64,000 nt of DNA from UBA1757 sp045627385 (GCA_045627385.1 JAZQNO010000034.1:39450-103449), one strand, 5' to 3'. Counted from the stretch's first letter, positions 51,360-61,457 are shown. Notes: generated from the letters alone by a model not told the origin. Numbers and translations: made by a program.

Positions 51360-52697
51360 TCAGTTGAAAAATTTTTCGAGTTTCTGAAGATGCTGGCTCA
51401 GACCGAAGGCAACCACCCGGTCGCCTGCCTGGATTTGAGTGTTTCCGTAGATGATGATGCCCTTTCCGTCGCGGATGAGGCCGCCCAGACTGGTGTTTTC
51501 GGGCAGCGACAGGTCTTTGACTTTCTTGCGGGTGATGCGGGCATCTTCCTTCACAATGAATTCGGCCACATCCGCATCGGCGAAGGTGAGGCATTTCATA
51601 TTGGCCACGTCGGCGGCCAGCATCATCTGGAAAATGTGGCTGGCGGCAATCATCTTCTTGTTGATGACGATGCCTATGTCCAATTTGTCGGCCTGAGTGA
51701 TGTAGTCGATGTTTTCAACCTCGGCGATGGTACGCTGCACACCGAAGCGTTTGGCGGCCAGACAGGAGAAAATGTTCGTCTCGGAACTGCCTGTCAGGGC
51801 GATGAAGGCTTCCGTGCTGGAGATTCCCTCGTCATTGAGCAGATCCATATCGCGTCCGTCGCCTTGAATGACCATGATGTCATTGCCCAAGATTTCCTTG
51901 GCCTGTTCGGCCCGTCTGCGGTTGGTCTCAATGATCTTCACATGGAATTTCCTACCCATCTGCTTGGCCGCCAGAATGGCGATGCGGCTGGCGCCCATGA
52001 TCATCACGTCGCGCACCACTTCAATCTCTTTGCCGCACATCTTGCGGATGGTGTCGATACGCTCGGGCACGGTGATGAAATAGACCATGTCGTCCGCTTC
52101 GATGCTGTCCGATCCTTTCGGAATGACGGTCTGGTTCCGGTGTTTGATGGCGGCGATACGGCAGGCTTCTTCCTCTTGGAAAAGTTCCATCATCTTTTTG
52201 CCGATGATGGGAGCGCCCCGACGCACTTTGACACCGATGAGGATCAGCGCCCCGTTGTCGAACTGGTGATATTGTCTGAGCCATGGGCGTGAAACCGTGT
52301 CGACGATTTCCTTGGCGGCCAGAATTTCCGGACAGATGAGCCGGTTGATGCCCAACTGCAGAAGATAGTTCTGGTTGGCTTCGGAAAGATATTCCGGATT
52401 TTCGACCCGGGCCACTGTCTTTTTGGCACCGAGGGCCGTGGCCAGATGGCAGGCGATCAGGTTGTTGCTTTCTTCGGGAGTGACACCGATAAACAGGTCC
52501 GCATTGGCGCATCCGGCTTCCTTGAGCTTTTCGATGGAAGTCGGAGACCCGTACAGCGTCATCAGGTCATAGTTGGCATTGAGGTTGTTGAGCACGTCTT
52601 CGCGCTCATCGAGCACCACAATGTTGTGGTCTTCTTCGGAGAGCATCTTGGCCAGATGGACTCCGACTTCTCCCGCACCTGCGATAATGATTCTCAT
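51360..52697 (-). CDS. trkA: Potassium uptake protein TrkA
   Basis: 445 residues, two RCK units: MRIIIAGAGEVGVHLAKMLSEE with the first nucleotide-binding fold (LMTLYGSPTSIEKLKEAG, VEDxxN-like stretch) and RDVMIMGASRIAILAAKQMG with the second; each is followed by a TrkA-C domain. Cytosolic gating ring for TrkH. The ATG at 52697 lies one base after the dxs stop and matches the family start, so a frame to 52778 is rejected. Confidence 0.95.
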   Translation of the reverse strand: MRIIIAGAGEVGVHLAKMLSEEDHNIVVLDEREDVLNNLNANYDLMTLYGSPTSIEKLKEAGCANADLFIGVTPEESNNLIACHLATALGAKKTVARVENPEYLSEANQNYLLQLGINRLICPEILAAKEIVDTVSRPWLRQYHQFDNGALILIGVKVRRGAPIIGKKMMELFQEEEACRIAAIKHRNQTVIPKGSDSIEADDMVYFITVPERIDTIRKMCGKEIEVVRDVMIMGASRIAILAAKQMGRKFHVKIIETNRRRAEQAKEILGNDIMVIQGDGRDMDLLNDEGISSTEAFIALTGSSETNIFSCLAAKRFGVQRTIAEVENIDYITQADKLDIGIVINKKMIAASHIFQMMLAADVANMKCLTFADADVAEFIVKEDARITRKKVKDLSLPENTSLGGLIRDGKGIIIYGNTQIQAGDRVVAFGLSQHLQKLEKFFN

Positions 52698-52698
52698 G

Positions 52699-54606
52699 TT
52701 ATGATTGACTGATTGATATGATTTCTCTGACAATACTCTCCCCGTCAATTCCGCATTCCTGATGCTGCTGGAGCACATTGGCGTGCCCGATGAAACGGTC
52801 GGGAATGCCGAGCCGGCGTACGTGCGGCCGATAGCCGCGGTCGCTGAGGGCTTCCATCAATGCGCTTCCGAAGCCGCCTTCCACCACGCCGTTTTCCAGC
52901 GTGATGACTTTGTCGTACTTCTGTCCGATGAGTTCGACCAGATTCGTGTCGAGGGGTTTGATAAAACGGAAATCGTAGAGCGCGACCGAAAGGTCCGGCC
53001 TTTCAGACTGGAGCTTCCCGATGCAGTCGAGCGCCGTCAGTCCGACAGGGCCTATGCTGGCGATGGCGATGTCGCTTCCCTCGTGCAGACAGCGGCCTGT
53101 CCCGACTTCAATCGTCTCCATCTTATTCTTCCAGTTGACGACATATCCTTTTCCTCGGGGATAACGGATGACGAAAGGACGGTCTGCCAGCGCCTGGGCC
53201 GTAAACATCAGATTCCTGAATTCAAGCTCGTTGATGGGGGAGGCTATGGTCAAGTTCGGAATACAGCGCAGGGCGGGAATGTCGAAGGCCCCCTGATGGG
53301 TGACTCCGTCTTCGCCGACCAGTCCGGCACGGTCGAGGCAGAGGATGACCGGCAATCTCGAGATGGCGACATCATGGATGATGTTGTCGTAAGCCCGCTG
53401 GGCGAAGGTGGAGTAAATGTTGCAGAAGGGAATCATTCCTTCCTTAGCCAGTCCGGCCGAGAAGGTGACGGCGTGCCCTTCCGCAATGCCGACATCGAAA
53501 ACGCGTCCCGGGAATTGTCCGGCCATGAGGGTCAGACCGCATCCGGTAGGCATGGCGGGCGTGACAGCCACTATTCGCGGGTTTTCGGCGGCCAGTTCGC
53601 ACAGCGTGTGGCCGAAGACATCCTGAAACCGGATGGGCTGGGTGCCGTCGTTGGGCGCCTGCAGGCTGGCCCCTGTGGCGATGTCGAATTTTCCGGGCGC
53701 GTGGAAACGCGTGGCGTCGTGTTCGGCAGGTCCGTAACCCTTGCCTTTGACGGTGCAGACGTGCAGCACCTTGGGACCTGTCATGTTTTTGATGACGTTG
53801 AACACACGCACCAGATTATTGACGTCATGTCCGTCGACGGGACCGAAATATCGTATGTCGAGACCTTCGAACAGATTGTTGCTGTGGTTGTTGAAAATGC
53901 CCAACAGACTGTTGGCGATGCGGAGCAGCCGGCTCTTGCGCGAATCGTCCATCAGGCCGGTCTTGCGCAGCAGACGGTAGACTTTCCAACGGAAGTTGTT
54001 GTAATGCTGCGATGTGGTGATGCGGGCCATGGAACGGCCGAATCCGCCGACACTCTTGTCGATGGCCCGCTTGTTGTCGTTCAGCACGATGAGCAGGTCA
54101 TTGCTGTATTCCGACATGTTGTTGAGCCCTTCGAACGCCAGTCCGCCGCTCATGGCGCCGTCGCCGATGATGGCGGCGACAATGCGCTTGCGTTTCTGAA
54201 AACGATTGGCGATGTCCATTCCCAAAGCGGCGGAAATGGAGTTGGAGGCGTGGCCGGCGACGAAAGCGTCGTAGGGACTCTCCTCGGGGTTCGGAAAACC
54301 GCTGATGCCGTCTTTGTGGCGGATGGTGTGGAAATTCTCACGCCTTCCCGTCAGAATCTTGTGGCCGTAGGCCTGGTGTCCGACGTCCCAGACGATGCGG
54401 TCTTCCGGTGTGTCCAGCGTGTAGTGAAGCGCCACCGTCAGTTCGACCGTCCCGAGGCTGGCTGCCAAATGCCCGGGATTTTCGGACAGTTCCTGTATGA
54501 TGAACTGCCTGATTTCCTGACACAAGGCCGGCAAATCCGATAGGGAAATCCGTTTTAGGTCTTCGGGCGAATGTATTTGGTCCAACAATGGAGTCTGTAA
54601 AGTCAT
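52699..54606 (-). CDS. dxs: 1-deoxy-D-xylulose-5-phosphate synthase
   Basis: 635 residues. First step of the MEP route to isoprenoids, using thiamine diphosphate. Seen: ALHYTLDTPEDRIVWDVGHQAYGHKILTGRR, GDGAMSGGLAFEGLNN, LNDNKRAIDKSVGG, DVGIAEGHAVTFSAGLAKEGMIPFCNIYSTFAQRAYD, VTHQGAFDI and NLTIASPINELEFRNL. Domains for thiamine, transketolase pyrimidine binding and C-terminal sheet are in order. Start at 54606 fits the family (TLQTPLLDQI); 54708 is rejected. First gene of the operon with trkA, trkH and the acyltransferase. Confidence 0.96.
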   Translation of the reverse strand: MTLQTPLLDQIHSPEDLKRISLSDLPALCQEIRQFIIQELSENPGHLAASLGTVELTVALHYTLDTPEDRIVWDVGHQAYGHKILTGRRENFHTIRHKDGISGFPNPEESPYDAFVAGHASNSISAALGMDIANRFQKRKRIVAAIIGDGAMSGGLAFEGLNNMSEYSNDLLIVLNDNKRAIDKSVGGFGRSMARITTSQHYNNFRWKVYRLLRKTGLMDDSRKSRLLRIANSLLGIFNNHSNNLFEGLDIRYFGPVDGHDVNNLVRVFNVIKNMTGPKVLHVCTVKGKGYGPAEHDATRFHAPGKFDIATGASLQAPNDGTQPIRFQDVFGHTLCELAAENPRIVAVTPAMPTGCGLTLMAGQFPGRVFDVGIAEGHAVTFSAGLAKEGMIPFCNIYSTFAQRAYDNIIHDVAISRLPVILCLDRAGLVGEDGVTHQGAFDIPALRCIPNLTIASPINELEFRNLMFTAQALADRPFVIRYPRGKGYVVNWKNKMETIEVGTGRCLHEGSDIAIASIGPVGLTALDCIGKLQSERPDLSVALYDFRFIKPLDTNLVELIGQKYDKVITLENGVVEGGFGSALMEALSDRGYRPHVRRLGIPDRFIGHANVLQQHQECGIDGESIVREIISISQS

Positions 54607-54627
54607 GTCTGAATTGGCTACAAGGGG

Positions 54628-54635
54628 CAAATTTA
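54628..54635 (-). promoter_or_regulatory. -7 box of the dxs operon
   Basis: Leftward TAAATTTG matches TAnnTTTG, about 22 bases before the dxs ATG; TTTC about 19 bases upstream may be the -33 box. Confidence 0.5.
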
Positions 54636-54674
54636 ATCCAAATTCGACAAATACGAAAATCTGCCTTTTTTTGC

Positions 54675-54705
54675 TTTGAGTTTTTCCCGTCTTGAAGTAA
54701 ATTCG
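54675..54705 (+). promoter_or_regulatory. Promoter of the GSCFA/murF-alr genes
   Basis: TTTG (54675-54678), a 19-base spacer and TAAATTCG (54698-54705), one mismatch from TAnnTTTG. It lies only nine bases before the ATG at 54714, so the leader would be very short. Confidence 0.4.
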
Positions 54706-54713
54706 CACTTGTT

Positions 54714-55694
54714 ATGGATTTCAGAACCGCAATTCCCGTCAAACAGGCTTTCAGCCTGAATCATGCCGACCGCATCGTCAGTTTCGGCTCTTGTTTCGCC
54801 GACCTCATCAGCGGACTTCTCGAAGAAAACGGCTTTCGGGTGACGTCCAATCCCTTTGGTGTCCTCTACAATCCGATGTCGGTGGTCAAGTCGATGGAGC
54901 GACTCCGATACGGCATCAATTTCAAAGAAGACGAACTCTTCGAGTACGAAGGCATATGGGGCAGTTTCGCCCATCACACATCTTTCTCCGGTCCCGACCG
55001 CCAGGCGGTTCTGGAACATATCCGCTCTTCTTTCGACGAGGCTGCCGAGGCCTTCCGTTCGGCTACCTGTCTGATGCTCACTTTCGGCACTTCTTGGGTG
55101 TATGCGCTTTCGGAAACGGGCAAGATAGTGGCCAACTGCCACAAACTTCCCGATTACCATTTCACCCGCCGACGTCTGGATGTGGCCGAAATTGTGGAAT
55201 ATTACACAGAATTCTTCCTTCAGCTGTTCCAGGAACGGCCCGATCTGAAGGTGCTGCTGACGGTGAGCCCCATCCGCCATTTCAAAGACGGGGCCCATGA
55301 GAACACGCTGAGCAAGTCGGTGCTGCATCTGGCCATCGACGAACTTTGTCTCCGCTTCGACCGGCTGGTCTATTTCCCCTCGTACGAGCTCATGATGGAC
55401 GACTTGCGCGACTACCGCTTCTATGCCGAGGATATGCTTCATCCTTCGGATACGGCGGTCCAGTACATTTGGGAACGTTTCCAGGATTTTGCCTTCGACA
55501 AGCCTACCCGTGAACTGTCCGCACAGGTCTTGCAGATCCGCCGTGCCATGGCCCACAGACCCCAACATCCCGAGCGGGAAGACTATTTCCGTTTCGCTCA
55601 GAAAAATCTGGCTGCCGTCGACCTCCTCGCCGCGCGGCATCCCGAAATCGACCTCAGTCGCGAACGTTCTTTTTTCAGCCAAATACTGTCCTGA
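54714..55694 (+). CDS. GSCFA-domain protein
   Basis: 326 residues. Named after its motif, here VSFGSCFADLISGLLEENGF, followed by NPFGVLYNPMSVVKSME, LTFGTSWVYALSETGKIVANCHK, LTVSPIRHFKDG and EDMLHPSDTAVQYIWERF; the pattern of Ser, Gly, Asn and Asp-x-His blocks is that of an SGNH-type hydrolase. Common in Bacteroidales next to the MurF-Alr gene; its substrate is not known. Cytosolic by lack of signal peptide. Three bases before murF-alr. Confidence 0.85.
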   Translation: MDFRTAIPVKQAFSLNHADRIVSFGSCFADLISGLLEENGFRVTSNPFGVLYNPMSVVKSMERLRYGINFKEDELFEYEGIWGSFAHHTSFSGPDRQAVLEHIRSSFDEAAEAFRSATCLMLTFGTSWVYALSETGKIVANCHKLPDYHFTRRRLDVAEIVEYYTEFFLQLFQERPDLKVLLTVSPIRHFKDGAHENTLSKSVLHLAIDELCLRFDRLVYFPSYELMMDDLRDYRFYAEDMLHPSDTAVQYIWERFQDFAFDKPTRELSAQVLQIRRAMAHRPQHPEREDYFRFAQKNLAAVDLLAARHPEIDLSRERSFFSQILS

Positions 55695-55697
55695 CAT

Positions 55698-58205
55698 ATG
55701 AATCTCAAAATTGAAGAAATCGCCGAATGGCTTCATGCCAAATCGCATATCGCACTGCCCCAGGCCACAGTCAAAACATTGCTGACTGACAGCCGCAATG
55801 TGCTGGTCCCGGAGTCCTCTCTGTTTTTTGCACTGAAAAGCGAAAGCAACAACGGCCACAAATACATCAACGAACTCTACCGCCGTGGCGTCCGTAATTT
55901 TGTCATTACGGAAACATCTGACAATCTGCGCGATATGATTGAACACTCTCAGGCCAATTTCCTCCTGGTGCGTTCTTCCGTCGAGGCTCTTCAGACATTA
56001 GGCGCCGAACTTCGAAAGCGCTTCATGTCGCCGGTGCTTGCCGTCGCCGGCAGCAACGGCAAGACCATCGTCAAAGAGTGGATATGGCAACTTTTGCGCG
56101 ACGATATGAAAATCAGCCGTTCGCCGGGCAGTTACAATTCTCAGGTCGGCGTGCCGCTATCTCTTTCCATGTTAGAGGGGGACAGCCGCCTGGCCATCAT
56201 CGAAGCCGGCATTTCCAAACCGGGGGAAATGGCTCGGCTGCAATCGGTGATTCAGCCCGATTGGGGCCTTTTCACCAATATCGGTCCCGCTCACGAAGAA
56301 AATTTCACCGGTACGGAAGAAAAACTTCGTGAAAAGTTTTCGCTGTTCACCTCCTGTCGGGCTCTGGTCTATTGCGCCGACCAGCCGATGCTGGACCAGC
56401 AGGTGGAGGCGCTGGTGGCCGACAGTCACAGCCAGCTGACCGACGGACACATCTACGCCTGGTCCACTCAAGACCCCTCGGCCCGTGTCTATTTCCGTCT
56501 GCAGCCCCATCGCGACAGCACGTCCGTATCGACGCTCTGGCACGAAAAGCCGGTCACGCTGCTGATCCCATTCACCGACGAGGCTTCCGTCCAAAACGCA
56601 CTCCATTGCATCACCTTTATATATATGCTCGAAACGGAAACCTCCTACCAGATGCCTGTCGAGCGTCTGATGGAAAGGCTTTCCCAACTGGAGCCGGTGG
56701 CGATGCGTCTGGAAGTGAAGGAAGGCCGCAACGGATGCGTACTCATCAACGATACCTACAACTCCGATCTTCAAGCGCTTGAACTGACGCTCGATTTCCA
56801 GAGCCGCCGTTCTTCGGCAGACCATCTCAGCCGCACGCTCATCCTTTCCGACATCTATCAGAGCGGCAAATCACCGGCGGAACTCTATAAAAAAGTGGCC
56901 AGTCTGGTCAAACAAAAGGAAATCACCCGTTTCATCGGCGTCGGAAAGGATCTGTCCTCGCAATCGGGGCTGTTCCCGGTCAATGCGCGCTTTTTCCAGA
57001 CGACTGAAGACTTCCTTTCATCTCCGCTGGCTGATACGCTCTACAATGAGCTCATCCTCATCAAAGGCTCTCGCAAATTCGGGTTCGAACGCATCAGCGA
57101 ACGCCTGGCTCTCAAGTCGCATCAGACAGTGATGGAGGTCAATCTGGATGCCATAGTCCACAATTTCAAATATTTCCGTTCTCTGCTCAAACCTTCGACC
57201 CGTCTGGTGGCTATGGTGAAAGCCGAAGCCTACGGTCTGGGAGCGGTCGAGGTGGCCAAAACCCTTCAGTCACACGCCTGTGACGCCTTGGCCGTGGCCG
57301 TGGCAGACGAGGGCGTACGTCTGCGCCAGGCCGGCATTTCCATCCCCATTCTGGTGATGAATCCCGAACCTTCCGTTTTCCCCATCTGTCAGGAATACAA
57401 TCTGGAGCCCGAAGTCTACAGTTTCAAGCTGTTGGAGGCTTTCCTGTCGGCCGGCGAACGTCTGGGCGTCAGCAATTTCCCCATCCATCTCAAACTGGAT
57501 ACGGGCATGCACCGGCTGGGCTTTGTCGAAAACGACCTTCCGCGTCTTCTGGATATCCTGCGTTCTCAGAATGTCCTGCGTGTCAACAGTGTTTTCTCTC
57601 ATCTGGCCGGCAGTGACGAGGATACTTTCGACGACTATACCAAGCTGCAGTGGCAGCGCTATGACGACATGTCGACCCGCATCTGCGAAGCCTTGCCTTA
57701 CAAGGTGATCCGCCATATTCTGAATTCTGCCGGCATCGAACGTTTCCCGCAATGGCAATGCGACCAGGTGCGTCTGGGCATAGGCCTCTACGGTATTTCC
57801 GTGGCTCATCCCGAAGCGGTCCGCCAGGTGGCGACTCTCAAGACCAACATCCTTCAGATCCATTCCTATCAGGCCGGCGACACCATCGGCTACAGCCGGA
57901 CTACCGTCCTGACGCGCGATTCCCGCATTGCCGTGCTCCCCATCGGTTACGCCGACGGATTCAACCGCCACAACCGCGACCAGTGTGTTCTGGTCAACGG
58001 CAAGCGTGCTCCTCTGATGGGCAATATTTGCATGGATGTCTGTATGATAGATGTGACCGACGTGCCTGCGGAGGAGGGTGATGAAGTCCTTGTTTTCGGC
58101 CCCGGATTGAGCATCTCGGAAGTGGCCGCCAGACTCCAGACCATTCCTTACGAAGTCCTGACTTCGGTCTCGAACCGTGTCAAGCGAGTTTATTACCAAG
58201 AATAA
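55698..58205 (+). CDS. MurF-alanine racemase fusion
   Basis: 835 residues. Residues 1-460 are a MurF-like ligase (VLAVAGSNGKTIVKEWIWQLLRDD, AIIEAGISKPGEMARLQSVI, VLINDTYNSDLQALELTL) and 475-835 an alanine racemase (VMEVNLDAIVHNFKYFRSLLKPSTRLVAMVKAEAYGLGAVEV with the pyridoxal-phosphate Lys in VKAEAYGLG, HLKLDTGMHRLGF, LNSAGIERFP, VRLGIGLYG, GYADGFNRHNRDQCVL and MGNICMDVCMIDV). It makes D-Ala and, if its ligase half is active, joins D-Ala-D-Ala to the tripeptide. A second full murF lies at 18074-19432, so this half may be redundant or specialised. Confidence 0.95.
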   Translation: MNLKIEEIAEWLHAKSHIALPQATVKTLLTDSRNVLVPESSLFFALKSESNNGHKYINELYRRGVRNFVITETSDNLRDMIEHSQANFLLVRSSVEALQTLGAELRKRFMSPVLAVAGSNGKTIVKEWIWQLLRDDMKISRSPGSYNSQVGVPLSLSMLEGDSRLAIIEAGISKPGEMARLQSVIQPDWGLFTNIGPAHEENFTGTEEKLREKFSLFTSCRALVYCADQPMLDQQVEALVADSHSQLTDGHIYAWSTQDPSARVYFRLQPHRDSTSVSTLWHEKPVTLLIPFTDEASVQNALHCITFIYMLETETSYQMPVERLMERLSQLEPVAMRLEVKEGRNGCVLINDTYNSDLQALELTLDFQSRRSSADHLSRTLILSDIYQSGKSPAELYKKVASLVKQKEITRFIGVGKDLSSQSGLFPVNARFFQTTEDFLSSPLADTLYNELILIKGSRKFGFERISERLALKSHQTVMEVNLDAIVHNFKYFRSLLKPSTRLVAMVKAEAYGLGAVEVAKTLQSHACDALAVAVADEGVRLRQAGISIPILVMNPEPSVFPICQEYNLEPEVYSFKLLEAFLSAGERLGVSNFPIHLKLDTGMHRLGFVENDLPRLLDILRSQNVLRVNSVFSHLAGSDEDTFDDYTKLQWQRYDDMSTRICEALPYKVIRHILNSAGIERFPQWQCDQVRLGIGLYGISVAHPEAVRQVATLKTNILQIHSYQAGDTIGYSRTTVLTRDSRIAVLPIGYADGFNRHNRDQCVLVNGKRAPLMGNICMDVCMIDVTDVPAEEGDEVLVFGPGLSISEVAARLQTIPYEVLTSVSNRVKRVYYQE

Positions 58206-58240
58206 TTCAAAAAATGCCATAGCCGTGGCGGTATATTCGT

Positions 58241-58248
58241 TATATTTG
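58241..58248 (+). promoter_or_regulatory. -7 box of the fucose operon
   Basis: TATATTTG matches TAnnTTTG, 36 bases before the fucI ATG; no clear TTTG box is seen 19-21 bases upstream, which may mean an activator is needed. Confidence 0.5.
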
Positions 58249-58283
58249 CGTCTATAAAAACTAACGACATAAAACTGAACAAT

Positions 58284-60056
58284 ATGAAATCGAATCATCC
58301 TAAAGTTGGTATCCGTCCCATCATTGACGGTCGTGAAAGAGGTGTCCGCGAGAGCCTCGAAGTGCAGACGATGAACATGGCCAAGAGTGTTGAAAAACTC
58401 TTGTCTTCCAGTTTGAAATACGGTGACGGCGCTCCTGTCGAGTGCGTCATCGCCGACGGCACGATCGGTCGTGTGGCAGAAGCTGCCGCCTGTGCTGAAA
58501 AGTTCGAGCGCGAAGGTGTGGGCCTGACCATCAGCGTCACCCCCTGCTGGTGCTACGGTACGGAAACCATCGATATGAACCCTTATTACCCCAAGGCTAT
58601 TTGGGGGTTCAACGGAACGGAACGTCCCGGTGCCGTCTATCTGGCTGCCGCCTTGGCCGGACACAATCAGAAAGGTCTGCCCACTTTCGGCATTTACGGC
58701 CGTCACGTGCAGGACGCAACCGACACTGAAATTCCCGAAGACGTTCAGGAAAAGCTGATCCGTTTCACCAAGGCCGGCATCGCTGTCGCCGAAATGCGCG
58801 GAAAATCCTATCTTTCCATCGGCGGTCCGGCTATGGGTATCGCCGGTTCGACCGTGGATCCCGACTTCTTCCAGGAGTATCTGGGCATGCGAAACGAGTA
58901 CATCGACATGATCGAGGTTGAACGCCGCATCGACAAGGGTATCTTCGATCCCGAAGAATACAAGAAAGCCTACGAGTGGACGGTGAAGAACTGCAAGGTC
59001 AACGAAGGCCACGACTACAACACCCTGTGGCAGCACACCCGTGAAGAGAAAGACTCCGACTGGGAGTTCATCGTGAAGATGTATCTCATCATCCGCGACC
59101 TCATGTCGGGCAATCCGAAACTCAAAGAACTCGGTTTCGGTGAAGAGTCTCTCGGACACAACGCCATCGCCGCCGGTTTCCAGGGTCAGCGCCAGTGGAC
59201 CGACTATCTGCCCAACTGCGACTTCCCCGAAGCGCTCCTCAACACTTCTTTCGATTGGAACGGCCGTCGTCGTCCCTACATTCTGGCTACCGAAAATGAC
59301 TCGCTCAACGGCATTTCCATGCTTTTCGGCCATCTGCTGACCAATTGCGCCGTCATGTTCTCGGATGTCCGTTCCTACTGGAGCCCCGAATCGGTTCTGC
59401 GTTGCACGGGCCACAAACTGGAAGGCCGAGCCGCCAATGGTTTCATCCATTTGATCAACTCCGGCGCCACTGCGCTGGACGCCACCGGACAGTGCACCGA
59501 TGCCGAAGGCAAGCCCGCCATGAAACCTTTCTGGGAAGTGAGTGAAGAAGAAGAGAAGAAGTGCCTCGAGGCCACTACATGGTATCCCGCAGACTGCGGC
59601 TATTTCCGCGGCGGCGGCTTCTCGTCCCAGTTCCTCAGCAAGGGCGACATGCCTGTCACCATGATGCGTCTGAACCTTGTCAAAGGTCAGGGCCCTGTCC
59701 TTCAGATTGCCGAAGGCTGGACTGTCGACATCCATCCTGAAGCTTTCGACATCATCAACAAGCGTACCGACAAGACTTGGCCCACCACCTTCTTCGCTCC
59801 CCGTCTCAACGACACGGCTCAGTTCAAGGACGTCTACAGTGTCATGAACAACTGGGGCGCCAACCACGGCGCCATCGCCTACGGACACATCGGTGCCGAC
59901 CTGATCACGCTGGCCTCCATCCTCCGTATCCCCGTTTGCATGCATAATGTCGAAGAAGACAAGATTTTCCGTCCTTCGGCTTGGAATGCGTTCGGCATGG
60001 ACTTCGAAGGTGCCGACTACCGCGCCTGCAAGAACTTTGGTCCCATCTACAAATAA
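58284..60056 (+). CDS. fucI: L-fucose isomerase
   Basis: 590 residues, matching the usual length. Changes L-fucose to L-fuculose in the cytosol. Seen: KVGIRPIIDGRERGVRESLE at the start, ECVIADGTIGRVAEAAACAEKF, SVTPCWCYGTETIDM, GKSYLSIGGPAMGIAGSTVDP, AIAAGFQGQRQWTDYLPNCDFPEALLNTSFDWNG in the catalytic part, and ADCGYFRGGGFSSQF. It also acts on D-arabinose in relatives. First gene of the series with fucP, an aldo/keto reductase and a zinc dehydrogenase. Confidence 0.96.
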   Translation: MKSNHPKVGIRPIIDGRERGVRESLEVQTMNMAKSVEKLLSSSLKYGDGAPVECVIADGTIGRVAEAAACAEKFEREGVGLTISVTPCWCYGTETIDMNPYYPKAIWGFNGTERPGAVYLAAALAGHNQKGLPTFGIYGRHVQDATDTEIPEDVQEKLIRFTKAGIAVAEMRGKSYLSIGGPAMGIAGSTVDPDFFQEYLGMRNEYIDMIEVERRIDKGIFDPEEYKKAYEWTVKNCKVNEGHDYNTLWQHTREEKDSDWEFIVKMYLIIRDLMSGNPKLKELGFGEESLGHNAIAAGFQGQRQWTDYLPNCDFPEALLNTSFDWNGRRRPYILATENDSLNGISMLFGHLLTNCAVMFSDVRSYWSPESVLRCTGHKLEGRAANGFIHLINSGATALDATGQCTDAEGKPAMKPFWEVSEEEEKKCLEATTWYPADCGYFRGGGFSSQFLSKGDMPVTMMRLNLVKGQGPVLQIAEGWTVDIHPEAFDIINKRTDKTWPTTFFAPRLNDTAQFKDVYSVMNNWGANHGAIAYGHIGADLITLASILRIPVCMHNVEEDKIFRPSAWNAFGMDFEGADYRACKNFGPIYK

Positions 60057-60071
60057 TCAAAGCGTTCGTTC

Positions 60072-61457
60072 ATGGCATCACAAATTGCAAAGGATGGACA
60101 GACGGCCAAGATGGTCACCCGCGACTATCTCCTGTCGTTTGTTCTGGTAACGATTCTGTTCCCGCTTTGGGGCTTCGCCAACGACATCACCAACCCGATG
60201 GTGCGCGCGTTCTCCAAAGTCTTGCTGATGAGTAACTTCCAAGGCTCTTTGGTGCAGTTTGCCTTCTATGGAGGCTACTTCGCCATGGCATTCGTGGCTG
60301 CTTATTTCATCAAGAAACATACTTACAAGAGCGGTATCATCCTGGGCTTGGCACTTTACGCCACCGGAGCCTTCCTGTTCTTCCCTTCCAGCCTTGGACA
60401 TGCTTTCTGGCCATTCCTGGTCTCGTATTTCATCCTGACCTGCGGCCTTTCGTTCTTGGAGACCAGTGCCAATCCTTATATTCTCTCGATGGGTGAGCCC
60501 TCAACGGCCACCCGTCGACTGAATTTTGCACAGTCTTTCAATCCGATGGGCTCTCTGTTGGGAATGTTCACGGCGCAGCAGCTCATTCTGAGCCGGCTCA
60601 ACACTACCGACAATCTGGCTCTGACCAAGTTGGAAGCTCTCGACCCCCAGGCCTACGCTCAGGTGATGCTTCAGCCCGACAAGATTGATTTCAAGGCGGT
60701 TCGCGAAGCGGTCTGCAACATCGATCCCCAGGTATTCGAGGCCATGCGTTCGGCCGATCTGATCACCATCCGCAATCCCTACTTGGCCATCGGCGCCGTG
60801 GTGCTGGCCGTGATGATCGTTTTCCTGATTGCCCGCATGCCGAAGAAGCAGAGTGAAGGCGCCTTCAATCTGAAGGACACTTTCAGCCGTCTGCTCCACA
60901 ATAAGCGTTACTACGAGGGTGTCATCGCCCAGTTCTTCTATGTCGGTGTGCAGATCATGTGCTGGACCTTCATCATCCATTATGCCGAAATCGAACTCGG
61001 CATCGACAATTCTACGGCACAGCTCTACAACATCGTCGCAATGGGCATTTTCTGTTGCAGCCGATTCATCTGCACCTATCTGCTCAAGTATGTGCGTCCC
61101 GGAAAACTGTTGAAGTATCTGGCGTTCGGCGGTCTTGTTTTGGTGTTGGGCGTCATTTTCATACAGGGAATGGCCGGACTCTATTGTCTGGTCGGCGTTT
61201 CGGCATGTATGTCTCTGATGTTCCCTACCATTTACGGTATCGCATTGGACGGTATAGGTGAAGATGCGGAATTCGGTGCCGCGGGTCTGATCATGGCCAT
61301 TCTCGGCGGATCGGTCATGCCGCCGCTTCAGGCTTTGATGATCGACCAGCAGACCATCATGGGCCTTTCAGGCGTGAGATTCTCTTTCTTCCTGCCGTTC
61401 GTCTGCTTCGTCGTGATTGCTCTGTACGGCCACCGGAACCGTGATTTGTCAAGATAA
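60072..61457 (+). CDS. fucP: L-fucose permease
   Basis: 461 residues with twelve hydrophobic segments; MFS proton symporter of the FucP/GGP subfamily. Seen: LLSFVLVTILFPLWGFANDITNPMV with Asn/Asp of the sugar site near residue 36, YFAMAFVAAYFIKKHTYKSGIILGLALYATGA, and LSFLETSANPYILSMGEPSTATRRLNFAQSFNPMGSLLG. Imports L-fucose for fucI, the upstream gene 15 bases away. Confidence 0.93.
   Translation: MASQIAKDGQTAKMVTRDYLLSFVLVTILFPLWGFANDITNPMVRAFSKVLLMSNFQGSLVQFAFYGGYFAMAFVAAYFIKKHTYKSGIILGLALYATGAFLFFPSSLGHAFWPFLVSYFILTCGLSFLETSANPYILSMGEPSTATRRLNFAQSFNPMGSLLGMFTAQQLILSRLNTTDNLALTKLEALDPQAYAQVMLQPDKIDFKAVREAVCNIDPQVFEAMRSADLITIRNPYLAIGAVVLAVMIVFLIARMPKKQSEGAFNLKDTFSRLLHNKRYYEGVIAQFFYVGVQIMCWTFIIHYAEIELGIDNSTAQLYNIVAMGIFCCSRFICTYLLKYVRPGKLLKYLAFGGLVLVLGVIFIQGMAGLYCLVGVSACMSLMFPTIYGIALDGIGEDAEFGAAGLIMAILGGSVMPPLQALMIDQQTIMGLSGVRFSFFLPFVCFVVIALYGHRNRDLSR

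Noticed and set aside
57270..59945. Long open frame on the minus strand (891 codons) across murF-alr and fucI
   Set aside because: It is antisense to two well-conserved genes and has no family features; it results from codon bias in GC-rich third positions.
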